Assembly: GCA_937996765.1 (NCBI GenBank)
Contig: CALKUG010000266.1
Span: forward strand, 1 to 11,998
Length of the DNA stretch: 11,998 nt
Source of the DNA: an uncultured Ignavibacteria bacterium
GTDB taxonomy: Bacteria; Bacteroidota; Ignavibacteria; Ignavibacteriales; Ignavibacteriaceae
Direction: 5' to 3'
The notes below the pieces were generated by a model. That model saw nothing but the letters and a program-made list of their open reading frames with translations, was not told the DNA's origin and searched no databases. Positions within the stretch are counted from its first letter, which is position 1. Every line of letters begins with the position of its first letter. A program made the position numbers and the translations under genes. Shown piece by piece: positions 1 through 7,897 of this stretch.

Positions 1-62
1 TCATAAATAAGCCCTAATATACCCCCTGTAGTATTTATTTTCAAGCGTTAACTAATTAACTG

Positions 63-2492
63 TTAGAATGGTAAAAACGAAGATACACCAAAAACAAAAT
101 CATTTTTTTCACGGTAATTTAGCTTCCAGGCAAAAGAGAATTCAATCGGGAATGCGAGTGTACCGAGTGTAAATCCTGCTTCGTAAAAAGGAGATTTGAA
201 CTCATTTACAGGGGTTGTGAGTATAGTTTTACTGCCATCTGTAACTTGTGAGATTGCCATATTTGTAAAAAACCCGATGTTGAGATCTGTATCTTCCAAC
301 AATGGCACATTTAAGAGTTTAAATAATGATGTCGTGAAATTATGTTCTAAAAACACTTGTACTGTTCTGTCGCCCGCTGCATCATAGAGGCCAAGTGTTC
401 TGAATGAATTACTTCCCGCGAGAATATCTATGTTTCCCGGGAGAGGAGTAAATAATTGATACGGCTTGGAACCTGTTGTAGTATTAGCTATTGCGTTTAC
501 ATCCATAATATAGCGGCCTGAAACAATGCGACCATAAATCTCAGCCGAATATGTTGTAAAATCGGTGCTGCTACCAAAAGTATTTTTGAGTGAGCTTTCA
601 ACTCCCAATGTCAGCGCTGCAAAAGTTTTTCCCTGTGAAACTCGAATTCTGCTGTACCCATTTTCAAAATAATTACGTGGGTCAAGTGTCAACTCTGCCT
701 TCAAGATTTTGTATGAACCATCATAAATCGAGGGGTTCACTCTGTAAGATTTGTCGTTGTTGAGTATTGCCTCATTAGTATTTACCTTAGCTGACCTATC
801 ACTAATTGTCTTAAATTCCACTGCACCAAGAATAACGGGAAACAATTCACCTGATAACCTTGCGTTTATTCCTTTTGAGTAATAATAATTCCTATAATCG
901 TGCTTACTAAACAATATGGTGAGCGAGGGAATTATTCCATCGAAACTTCCTTCTCCACTGAATAGAGGCGAGAGTCTATCATATGCAGAAAAACTGAATC
1001 GAGTTGTTCTGTAATCTCCGAATAAGTAGGCTGCAGAAAAACCGTACTTTGTTTTATCATCCGAAAAACCATGCGATATAAAAACGTCTGAACTCAATCT
1101 TTGTTTTTCATCACCATCTTTATACTCTATTTTAAAATCTGCCGAATGTCCTTCGATACTGTTAAAATGGTAAAGTCCTAACAGATTTGAAACTACGAAG
1201 TTATCATTTATCATAATACGACTATCAAGCCAATCATATTTTTCCCAAAAGGTTTTTTCAATTGATTCCACACTATCAATTCTTCCATAAGCCGTTGTTT
1301 CTTCTTCACTATACGGGATTGTAGGAATACCTGCCCAATAGAGTGAGTCTTTGGTATCTGCATCGGGCATAACTTTAACAACGGCTTTGCCAAATATATC
1401 TTCAGGAATTGTGGTATTGATTTGATAATCACTCAACACTGATTCAACAACAAATATTGCCGATGCTAATCCCATGAAGCTAACATCCACTTGAATGTTA
1501 TAATCTACAGGGAAATAAATCTTGTTTTCTGTGTATGGGAAGAAATTTTGAAATATTTTAACATCTCTAAACATACCGCCAAAACTTGCAGCTTTGTTCA
1601 ATGAAAGTTCTACCTTTATCAAATCAAATGTTTTATCGAGAATGTAAATATCTCCTACAAAACCAGGATCAGAATCATCTAATGGTTCCATAGATATCTT
1701 ATAAACGTTTTGATTGTCTATAGATACCGTATCCTTTAATAAAAAGAAATAGTATTCTGTCGAGTTTTCAGAGAGAGGTCCTTCCATAGGAACGCCTACA
1801 AATTGTAAATCATCGCTATAAAAGTTCTGAATTATCCTACCACCTGTTAACACATTCACTGCGGGAGGTAAATTCTCGGTTTGTTTTCTTGCAATAATAC
1901 GCTCACGAAATTGATCGGGAGCTTGAAAATAGCGAACGCTCTGATTTTCTAAAATTCCTGAAATTTGAAGAGTTGAGGATGTATCTTGAGAAAGTCCTAA
2001 TGAAACACCTGAGCCCGAAGCCGAAATTTCATTTGGGGTTTTTAGAATAATTTTTGAAAAACCTGTATAAACATAGTTTTGTATCAAACTATTTCTTACA
2101 TCCATTCTTTCTTGTGCTTTGCGAATTATGGCAAAGGCAGGATTCTCTTTTGGCAAAATTGTTACCTGCGGAACATTAACCTGTGAAGGCGAAAGCTTGA
2201 ATTGAATTTCAGTGTTGCTACTTTCAGAAACAACTACTTTAATTGTGTCCGAAAGGAAACCAAGATAGGAAGCAATTACTGTATGGCTTCCCTTTTCTAA
2301 TTGTATAGCAAACCTGCCTTCGGCATTTGCGGTAGTGCCCTTATTCTGTTCTATTACTCTTACTGTTGCATAGGGCATCAACTCTCCTGTTTCAGAATTT
2401 TTAATTGTCCCTGCTACTTTTGTTGTCTGAGCAAAAAGGGAGACTGATGTAAAAACTAAAAGGATAGTAAAGAGTGCAGCAAATTTTCTCAT
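63..2492 (-). CDS. DUF5686-like outer-membrane beta-barrel protein with N-terminal carboxypeptidase-regulatory-like domain
   Basis: The 809-residue product starts with a clear Sec signal peptide (MRKF, a hydrophobic run, then LFAQ, with cleavage near residue 22). Residues about 24-105 look like the CarboxypepD_reg-like beta-sandwich common in Bacteroidota surface proteins: VAGTIKNSETGELMPYATV, a GTTANAEGRF turn, then HTVIASYLGF. Next comes the ENPAFAIIRKAQERM segment typical of the start of DUF5686. The remainder is rich in alternating aromatic/polar beta strands and ends in a C-terminal Phe (SSFLPF), as expected for an outer-membrane barrel. DUF5686 proteins have no settled biochemical role, so transport or envelope maintenance would be speculation. 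The gene is monocistronic here and divergent from the M16 peptidase pair. A TACATTTG box lies 44 bases before the start. The family assignment is from motif memory; the outer-membrane location is inferred from the signal peptide and C-terminus. Confidence 0.85.
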   Translation of the reverse strand: MRKFAALFTILLVFTSVSLFAQTTKVAGTIKNSETGELMPYATVRVIEQNKGTTANAEGRFAIQLEKGSHTVIASYLGFLSDTIKVVVSESSNTEIQFKLSPSQVNVPQVTILPKENPAFAIIRKAQERMDVRNSLIQNYVYTGFSKIILKTPNEISASGSGVSLGLSQDTSSTLQISGILENQSVRYFQAPDQFRERIIARKQTENLPPAVNVLTGGRIIQNFYSDDLQFVGVPMEGPLSENSTEYYFFLLKDTVSIDNQNVYKISMEPLDDSDPGFVGDIYILDKTFDLIKVELSLNKAASFGGMFRDVKIFQNFFPYTENKIYFPVDYNIQVDVSFMGLASAIFVVESVLSDYQINTTIPEDIFGKAVVKVMPDADTKDSLYWAGIPTIPYSEEETTAYGRIDSVESIEKTFWEKYDWLDSRIMINDNFVVSNLLGLYHFNSIEGHSADFKIEYKDGDEKQRLSSDVFISHGFSDDKTKYGFSAAYLFGDYRTTRFSFSAYDRLSPLFSGEGSFDGIIPSLTILFSKHDYRNYYYSKGINARLSGELFPVILGAVEFKTISDRSAKVNTNEAILNNDKSYRVNPSIYDGSYKILKAELTLDPRNYFENGYSRIRVSQGKTFAALTLGVESSLKNTFGSSTDFTTYSAEIYGRIVSGRYIMDVNAIANTTTGSKPYQLFTPLPGNIDILAGSNSFRTLGLYDAAGDRTVQVFLEHNFTTSLFKLLNVPLLEDTDLNIGFFTNMAISQVTDGSKTILTTPVNEFKSPFYEAGFTLGTLAFPIEFSFAWKLNYREKNDFVFGVSSFLPF

Positions 2493-2535
2493 TAGGATTC
2501 CGACTTATTTAATGGATTATTCAGAAAAACAAAAG

Positions 2536-2543
2536 CAAATGTA
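2536..2543 (-). promoter_or_regulatory. Candidate Bacteroidota-type -7 box (TACATTTG) for the DUF5686 gene
   Basis: On the minus strand this reads TACATTTG, matching the TAnnTTTG -7 consensus of Bacteroidota sigma factors, 44 bases before the ATG at 2492. No TTTG -33 element sits at the usual distance. A short inverted repeat, GGGGA (2546-2550) with TCCCC (2562-2566), lies immediately upstream of the box and could be an operator. This is sequence match only. Confidence 0.4.
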
Positions 2544-2679
2544 TGGGGGATGAAGCAAATTTCCCCGCCACTCATCAACTAAGTTTGCCGTCAATGGAAA
2601 AGATTTTTTTCTATCATAAGTATCCACTTATTTTGTACACGATAAAATAGACATCTTTCATTCAATTAACAGGAATATT

Positions 2680-3993
2680 ATGCGACTACTACACGTTGCT
2701 GTTTTTTCGCTGCTATCACTTGCATTTTTAACTGCACAAGCACCGAAAATAAAGTACGAGCAATTTAAGCTCGAGAACGGGTTAACCGTACTACTTCACC
2801 AGGATAATTCTACTCCTATTATTGCCACTTCACTTACTTATCATGTAGGCTCGAAGAATGAGCACCCGGAGAGAACAGGTTTCGCTCACTTTTTTGAACA
2901 TCTGATGTTCGAAGGCACTAAGCACATTGAACGTGGTCAGTTCTTCAAGCTGGTTCAGAATGCCGGCGGGGAGCTAAATGCGAGCACTTCGTTCGATCAA
3001 ACGAATTATTATTTATTGTTACCATCTAACCAACTTGAACTCGCTTTATGGTTGGAATCTGAGCGTATGCTTCATCCCGTTATTGATTCAATTGGTATTG
3101 AAACACAACGCGGTGTTATCAAAGAAGAGAAAAAGCAACGTATTGACAATCAACCTTACGGTTCTTTATTAGAAAAATTATTTTCTAATGCCTATAAAGT
3201 TCATCCTTATCGCTGGACACCAATTGGCTCGGCCCAGTATATTGATATGGCTACCTACCAGGAATTTATTGATTTCCACAAAATGTTTTATACTCCTGAA
3301 AATGCCGTATTGGCTATTGTTGGTGATATTAACATTAACGACGCAAAAAAATTGGTAAACACTTATTTTAATGAAATACCTAAAGGTACACAAGCTATTG
3401 TTCGACCAACTGAAGTTGAACCCAAACAAACCGCAGAGATTCGCGATACCGTGTATGATAACGTACAGTTACCATTAATTGCACAAGGGTATAAAATTCC
3501 TGCAATGGGCACTAATGATTATTATGCAATTTCGATGTTGTCAAAACTTTTTGCCGAAGGACAAAGTTCACGCCTTTACAAGAGTTTAGTTGATGAAAAA
3601 AAGGTTTCTGTATTCACAGGAGCTTTTTCATTCCAGCTTGAAAGCCCCGGATTATTTATTATTTACGCTGTTGCAAATGCTTCTGCAGAACCAAAACTTA
3701 TAGAGGATGCAATAACTGAGCAGATATTCGAAGTTCAAAAGAACCTTATCAGTGAAGAAGAGTTTCAAAAACTAAGAAATCAGATGGAAACGGAATTTAT
3801 TCAAACCCGTTCAAGCAATCTCTCTATTGCTCAGAATCTTTCTCAGTACTATACCTTTTTTGGTGATGCTTCTCTAATAAACACAGAATTAGAAAAGTAT
3901 ATGAAGGTTACCCGCGAGGATATTCAGCGAGTTGCAAAACTCTACTTTAATCCGGAAAATAGAACCGTATTAACGTATCTTCCTAAACAATAG
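2680..3993 (+). CDS. Secreted M16 zinc metallopeptidase, zinc-binding (catalytic) subunit
   Basis: This 437-residue protein has a signal peptide (residues 1-20, ending TAQ/APK). It has the two-half layout of M16B peptidases, the usual size for one M16B subunit. The inverted zinc motif HFFEH is at residues 70-74, within FAHFFEHLMFEGT. The third ligand is expected in the VIKEE segment (E149 or E150), about 75 residues later. In the C-terminal half the substrate-binding segment reads SSRLYKSL (R298), but the position where active partners or full-length enzymes have Tyr reads VSVFTGAF, giving Phe or Val instead. The protein therefore has the zinc site and lacks half of the R/Y pair. The next gene supplies the opposite set, and the two start 24 bases apart end to start, so a periplasmic heterodimer is likely. 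The start ATG is preceded by AGGA with a 5-base spacer. The exact substrates are unknown. Confidence 0.93.
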   Translation: MRLLHVAVFSLLSLAFLTAQAPKIKYEQFKLENGLTVLLHQDNSTPIIATSLTYHVGSKNEHPERTGFAHFFEHLMFEGTKHIERGQFFKLVQNAGGELNASTSFDQTNYYLLLPSNQLELALWLESERMLHPVIDSIGIETQRGVIKEEKKQRIDNQPYGSLLEKLFSNAYKVHPYRWTPIGSAQYIDMATYQEFIDFHKMFYTPENAVLAIVGDININDAKKLVNTYFNEIPKGTQAIVRPTEVEPKQTAEIRDTVYDNVQLPLIAQGYKIPAMGTNDYYAISMLSKLFAEGQSSRLYKSLVDEKKVSVFTGAFSFQLESPGLFIIYAVANASAEPKLIEDAITEQIFEVQKNLISEEEFQKLRNQMETEFIQTRSSNLSIAQNLSQYYTFFGDASLINTELEKYMKVTREDIQRVAKLYFNPENRTVLTYLPKQ

Positions 3994-4006
3994 TGTTAAT
4001 CATAAT

Positions 4007-4010
4007 GGAG
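4007..4010 (+). promoter_or_regulatory. Ribosome-binding site that fixes the start of the second M16 gene
   Basis: GGAG at 4007-4010 is six bases before the ATG at 4017. The open frame extends upstream to a GTG at 3993 and contains an ATG at 4005, but only the 4017 start has a Shine-Dalgarno site at good spacing. It also begins directly with a canonical MKK signal peptide. Confidence 0.75.
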
Positions 4011-4016
4011 TTTTTA

Positions 4017-6080
4017 ATGAAAAAGATTTTTGTAATAGCTCTGCTTTTCGCTTTTGCGATTACGGGTTTTGCTCAGCTTGATAGAAGTAAGCGTCCCGAA
4101 GCAGGCGTTTCACCTAAAGTAAATATAGCCAATTTTGAATCCTTTACTTTGGATAATGGACTTAAAGTAATTGTAGTCCAGGATAAAAAGGTTCCGGTAG
4201 TTAGTATAGAACTACTTGTAGCTCGCGACCCTGTTGTTGAAGGAGACGCGGCCGGAATGCTTTTTGTATTTGGTGAACTCTGGAGAACAGGTACTACCAC
4301 CAAAAACAAGCAACAACTTGATAAGGAGATTGATGCACTTGGTGCTACGCTATCTACTAATTCTTATGGAATGTATGCAAGCTCACTCAAAAAGCATACT
4401 CCAAAATTGCTTGAAATAGTTTCTGATTTGTTGATGAACCCAACATTCCCTGAAACAGAAATGGCACCTATAATTGATCGTACTAAATCCGGAATATTAT
4501 CTCAACAGGATTCTCCCGGGTTTATTGCTGGTATAGTTGCAAGCGAAGTTATATTTGGCACCGGACATCCTTATGCTGAAAATGCAACTGCGAGTTCCGT
4601 TTCGAAAGTTAGCCGCGAAGGAATTGTAACTTTCTACAAATCGTATGTAAAACCCAACATATCCTTTTTGGCTATTGTAGGCGATATTACAGTAGGCGAA
4701 GCCAAAAAATATGCTAATGCCTATTTTGGCAAATGGCAAAAAGGCGAAGTTCCGCAGCATACTTATAAAGCTCCCGAAACCCCATTTGTAAACAAGGTTT
4801 CAGTTGTTGATCGTCCAAATGCTGTGCAATCGAATATCATTATCGGACATCCTGTTAAACTTGAACTCTCCTCACCGGATTATTTTTCAGCATTAGTTAT
4901 GAACACTATGCTTGGTGGTGGTGTTTTCAGACTATTTGACAATCTCCGTGAAAAACACGCTTATACTTATGGTGCATACTCAGAACTTAAAGCAGATGAT
5001 GTAGCAGGTTCTTTCCGCGCTTCAGCTGATGTTAAAAAAGAGGTGACTGATTCTGCAATTACTCAGTTCCTTTTTGAAATGAAACGCATAAGAACTGAGA
5101 AAGCTACTGATGTGGAATTGCAAAAAGTTAAAAATTACTTAATTGGTACTTTTGCGCTTTCACTTGAAAATCCTCAGACCATTGCTTCGTTTGCTATCAA
5201 CATAGATAGACATGGTCTTCCTAAAGATTTCTATGCTAACTATCTTAAAAACATTTCTGCTGTAACTACCGAAGAAGTTATGACTGCAGCTAAAAAATAT
5301 GTTAATGTGGATAAAACTAACATAGTTATTGTGGGTGCAATAGCAGAGTTCGCAGACAAATTAAAAAGATTCAGTGCCGCACCTATTGACTACTATGACA
5401 AAGATGGTTCTAAAGTTGACCCTAATGCTCTCAAAGTTCCTTCGGGAGTTACAGCTGAAGGCGTAATAAACGATTACGTTGCTGCAGTTGGTGGTAAAGA
5501 GAAGTTGCTCGGAATTGTAGATGTAACCATTTCAATGGAAGCTACTGTACAAGGTATGAAACTTGAGATGACATCATATACCAAAGCCCCAAACAAATAT
5601 TTGATGGTTACCAAAGTTATGGGCATGGAGCAAAAAGCAATTTATGATGGAACCCGTGGCGTACAGGTAAGTCCCCAAGGAACACAAGATATACCTGCTG
5701 CTGATTTAGATTTGATGAAATTTGAATCGGATCCAGCTGCTTTAACTCGCTGGTCTAATTACGCCAAAGCTGAACTCAAAAGCATGGAAAAAGTGAACGG
5801 TAGCGATGCTTACAAAGTAGAGTTTTCTTTTCCTGGTGGTTCTAAGAGTTCCTACTTCTTTGATGCATCAACTAAATTGTTAGTGAGAACCGTAAAGAGT
5901 ATGGAAACCGAACAAGGTGCGATGGAACAAAGTATGGATTACACTGATTACCGTGATGTATCGGGAGTGAAATTCTCATTCCTCAACACCATGCAGGTTA
6001 TGGGTATGACTCTCGAAGGTAAAGTAAAAGAAGTTAAACTTAATTCAGGTTTAGCTGATTCTCTTTTCTTGATCCCCTAA
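4017..6080 (+). CDS. M16 peptidase-like subunit without zinc site, fused to a LolA-like C-terminal domain
   Basis: With the start at 4017 the product is 687 residues, with a signal peptide MKKIFVIALLFAFAITGFAQ. Residues about 38-450 form an M16 two-half fold. The zinc motif region reads AGMLFVFGELWRTGT (79-93), so the HxxEH ligands are gone. The C-terminal half keeps LGGGVFRLFDNLREKHAYTYGAYS-type sequence, with R305 and Tyr316/Tyr318 in the R/Y substrate-binding position. It is thus the complement of the upstream zinc subunit, matching known bacterial M16B heterodimers in which one chain holds the metal and the other the R/Y pair. Residues about 478-687 are an added domain opening with VINDYVAAVGGKEKLLGIV and continuing in beta strands with YKVEF and KLLVRTV segments. 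It resembles LolA/DUF4292-like lipid- or lipoprotein-binding folds. That last assignment is by pattern only. The upstream stop is 23 bases away, indicating an operon. Confidence 0.9.
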   Translation: MKKIFVIALLFAFAITGFAQLDRSKRPEAGVSPKVNIANFESFTLDNGLKVIVVQDKKVPVVSIELLVARDPVVEGDAAGMLFVFGELWRTGTTTKNKQQLDKEIDALGATLSTNSYGMYASSLKKHTPKLLEIVSDLLMNPTFPETEMAPIIDRTKSGILSQQDSPGFIAGIVASEVIFGTGHPYAENATASSVSKVSREGIVTFYKSYVKPNISFLAIVGDITVGEAKKYANAYFGKWQKGEVPQHTYKAPETPFVNKVSVVDRPNAVQSNIIIGHPVKLELSSPDYFSALVMNTMLGGGVFRLFDNLREKHAYTYGAYSELKADDVAGSFRASADVKKEVTDSAITQFLFEMKRIRTEKATDVELQKVKNYLIGTFALSLENPQTIASFAINIDRHGLPKDFYANYLKNISAVTTEEVMTAAKKYVNVDKTNIVIVGAIAEFADKLKRFSAAPIDYYDKDGSKVDPNALKVPSGVTAEGVINDYVAAVGGKEKLLGIVDVTISMEATVQGMKLEMTSYTKAPNKYLMVTKVMGMEQKAIYDGTRGVQVSPQGTQDIPAADLDLMKFESDPAALTRWSNYAKAELKSMEKVNGSDAYKVEFSFPGGSKSSYFFDASTKLLVRTVKSMETEQGAMEQSMDYTDYRDVSGVKFSFLNTMQVMGMTLEGKVKEVKLNSGLADSLFLIP

Positions 6081-6102
6081 ACTTACCTATTATACTATAA
6101 TT

Positions 6103-6141
6103 AAAAAGCCCTTTTGGATGAAAGTCAAAAAGGGCTTTTTT
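6103..6141. terminator. Bidirectional intrinsic terminator between the convergent M16 operon and regulator gene
   Basis: A perfect 13-bp stem, AAAAAGCCCTTTT (6103-6115) with AAAAGGGCTTTTT (6128-6140), encloses a 12-base loop. It ends in six T on the plus strand and five T on the minus strand. It lies 22 bases after the second M16 stop codon and 29 bases beyond the 3' end of the minus-strand gene at 6170, so it can end transcription from both sides. Confidence 0.9.
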
Positions 6142-6169
6142 GTATCTACTGCGTTAAAGCTCAATAAAA

Positions 6170-7738
6170 CTAAACTTTGAAGAGTAATTGATGGACTTTT
6201 GGTGTAGTAATATACTTTTGCTTCGAGCTTTTGGGAGCAGAAGGAATGGTAAGTTCTATAAAACCCTTTTCTATCAACGGATTTATAAACTTCTCCCTAA
6301 ATTTAGTTCTGTTTGCATATCCAAGTTTCCCCATAAGGAAAGTAATTGGTTGGGCAGTTGCACATAGTTCGAATATGAGTTTAATATCTTTTTTGGGGAG
6401 TTGTACTAATTCCGCAACTTGGTCCCACACTTCGTCATACTTAGTCCCAACTTGGTCCCGACTTAGTCCCGACTTAGTCCCTTTTGGTGTTTTTTTATTA
6501 TTGCTTGCACTCTTACTTAGTCCTTTTTGGGTAACTTCAGTTTCAACTTGGTCCCGACTTGGTCCCGACTTAGTCCCAACAGATGAAATAAGTCCGGGCC
6601 TATGTATAGTTACAATAAATTCTTCGGCGGAAGTGTCGTTAACAAACTCGATATTGGGATATGCCTGAAGTGCTCTGATAATTCCACTTCCGGCACCTCT
6701 ATACTGAATAAAATCGGAGGCAAAAGATGCTAAAATTGTATTGCGGGAGCGCCTCACTCCATGTTTAATATGTTCAATAGTGAGATTGTTGGTAAGTTTT
6801 CCGGGACTTTTAATTTCAATTCTATCAGAGAATACAAACACTTTAATTGAGTCGTTAATAAAATAATCACGGTGCACGATAGCATTGGCAATCAATTCTT
6901 GAAACACCACCTCGGGAATTTCAAGATCACCTACACTGTTAAAAGATTTGTCATTTTGAAGGGTGTGCAATTTGGCTATGATAAAGTCCAAAGATTTGTT
7001 GAACAATTCACCGATAGTACCAACAATGTTCGAGCTCGAGAGATAATTAACATCGGCAATGTTATTTCCGGGGAACCAGATAGCTGTGATAAAAAAAGCT
7101 GGTAAAAGACGTTGACTATTTTTAGCAAAAAGCAATGCTCCTGCTACATTGAGTTTTCCATCCGAACCCAATCTCAGATTACTTAGGTAACGAATTACCT
7201 CATCTGTATTAAAGACTTCCTTAAATTTTTCTTCGTAATACTTTCGAAAAGAAACCAAGTCCAAATCTTCAAGTGAACTATGATGAAGAATTATTTCTTC
7301 AGCATAAACGGTGCCGGCACTTTGTAACAAACGCGAGATTTCTTCGTTACTGGTAACCTTTCTTTTATCGGGTCCATTTTTAATAAAAACAATACCGTCT
7401 TTATCGCGATACGGTTTTGAGATGCCATTGGGAATTTCGGCAACGATTACATGTTTTTTTTGAATGGCTACAGTTGATGTTGTAATCACAATCGGTGGTT
7501 TCACATGGTCTTGAGCTGAAGTAGCAAGTAGATTTCCAATTCTTTGAATATCCTTGTAGGAAAGTCCAACAACATCTCCAGTCTTATCAGAAACTCCAAT
7601 TATTATTTTACCGCCATACGAATTTGTAAAAGCAATCATTTCCTGAGCAACAGTAACTGTATTGGTTACATTCTGCTTCAACTGTAATGTAGATGTCTCG
7701 CCGCCTTCAATAAGCGAGAGCAATTCTTTGCTGGTCAT
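6170..7738 (-). CDS. AlbA_2 (Schlafen-like) / GHKL ATPase / winged-helix regulator, COG2865 type
   Basis: The 522-residue protein has three visible parts. Residues about 8-140 match the AlbA_2 nucleic-acid-binding domain: LQLKQNVTN, EMIAFTNSYGGKIIIGVSD, then a YRDKDGIVFIKNG segment. Residues about 275-380 carry a HATPase_c_4/GHKL ATP-binding module: N-box ELIANAIVHRDY (E281, N285), DRIEIKSPG (305-313) and glycine-rich RGAGSGI (347-353). Residues about 446-522 look like a winged helix: ITFLMGKLGYANRTKFREKFINPLIEKGFIELTIP. The linker holds three 11-residue repeats (388-398, 420-430, 431-441) written by an 11-bp DNA repeat. The family is annotated as putative transcriptional regulators, with target and effector mostly unknown. 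It is a single gene bounded by terminators. The start ATG at 7736-7738 has no clear Shine-Dalgarno site. A defence or phase-variable role is possible but unproven. Confidence 0.88.
   Translation of the reverse strand: MTSKELLSLIEGGETSTLQLKQNVTNTVTVAQEMIAFTNSYGGKIIIGVSDKTGDVVGLSYKDIQRIGNLLATSAQDHVKPPIVITTSTVAIQKKHVIVAEIPNGISKPYRDKDGIVFIKNGPDKRKVTSNEEISRLLQSAGTVYAEEIILHHSSLEDLDLVSFRKYYEEKFKEVFNTDEVIRYLSNLRLGSDGKLNVAGALLFAKNSQRLLPAFFITAIWFPGNNIADVNYLSSSNIVGTIGELFNKSLDFIIAKLHTLQNDKSFNSVGDLEIPEVVFQELIANAIVHRDYFINDSIKVFVFSDRIEIKSPGKLTNNLTIEHIKHGVRRSRNTILASFASDFIQYRGAGSGIIRALQAYPNIEFVNDTSAEEFIVTIHRPGLISSVGTKSGPSRDQVETEVTQKGLSKSASNNKKTPKGTKSGLSRDQVGTKYDEVWDQVAELVQLPKKDIKLIFELCATAQPITFLMGKLGYANRTKFREKFINPLIEKGFIELTIPSAPKSSKQKYITTPKVHQLLFKV
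6416..6481. repeat. Six-unit 11-bp tandem repeat inside the regulator gene
   Basis: On the plus strand six consecutive 11-mers fill this 66-base stretch: AACTTGGTCCC (6416), a degenerate ACACTTCGTCA (6427), TACTTAGTCCC (6438), AACTTGGTCCC (6449), GACTTAGTCCC (6460) and GACTTAGTCCC (6471). The coding-strand consensus is GGGACYAAGTY. The array starts and ends exactly at codon boundaries and encodes residues 420-441 as GTKSGLSRDQV and GTKYDEVWDQV. A further lone unit with one mismatch to TACTTAGTCCC (TACTTAGTCCT) is at 6514-6524. Confidence 0.95.
6545..6577. repeat. Three-unit 11-bp tandem repeat, second array in the regulator gene
   Basis: Three perfect-period units, AACTTGGTCCC (6545), GACTTGGTCCC (6556) and GACTTAGTCCC (6567), form a 33-base array encoding residues 388-398, GTKSGPSRDQV. 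It uses the same unit and phase as the 6416-6481 array. It is separated from that array by 63 bases that contain one more diverged unit. Confidence 0.95.
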
Positions 7739-7825
7739 AATGGCACTAAAATTCTGTTTGAATTAGTAAAATACATCTATGTTAAAATAGCCAAAATATA
7801 TTTGCGGTGATAGATACCCTTATAT

Positions 7826-7862
7826 AAAAAAACTCCTCTTACACGGGGGTAAGAGGAGTTTT
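7826..7862 (-). terminator. Intrinsic terminator of the glycosyltransferase gene
   Basis: A perfect 14-bp stem, AAAACTCCTCTTAC (7829-7842) with GTAAGAGGAGTTTT (7849-7862), encloses a six-base loop (ACGGGG). Read on the minus strand it runs into seven T (7832-7826). It is 35 bases beyond the stop of the minus-strand glycosyltransferase and separates that gene from the regulator starting at 7738. Confidence 0.9.
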
Positions 7863-7897
7863 GAAACTAAGCAAAAGCGATAGATATTTCTATTCGA

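Noticed and set aside
1..62. Left edge before the stop of the DUF5686 gene
   Set aside because: AT-rich, with no hairpin with a T-run and no start of another gene visible; too short to call anything.
2628..2635. TTATTTTG as a promoter -7 box for the M16 operon
   Set aside because: One mismatch to TAnnTTTG and no -33 partner; not better than chance in AT-rich DNA.
3993..4016. Upstream GTG (3993) and ATG (4005) starts for the second M16 gene
   Set aside because: They would put MLIIMEFL before the MKK signal peptide, and they lack a Shine-Dalgarno site. GGAG at 4007-4010 serves the ATG at 4017.
6416..6577. The 11-bp repeats as a CRISPR array or iteron origin
   Set aside because: The units are contiguous without spacers, lie inside a coding frame and keep it, and no cas or replication gene is nearby.
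6231..6668. A 145-residue open frame on the plus strand, antisense to the regulator gene
   Set aside because: It is open mainly because the 11-bp repeat has no stop on either strand. Its product is low-complexity antisense translation (TWSRLSPDLVP-like) and the opposite strand has clear domains.
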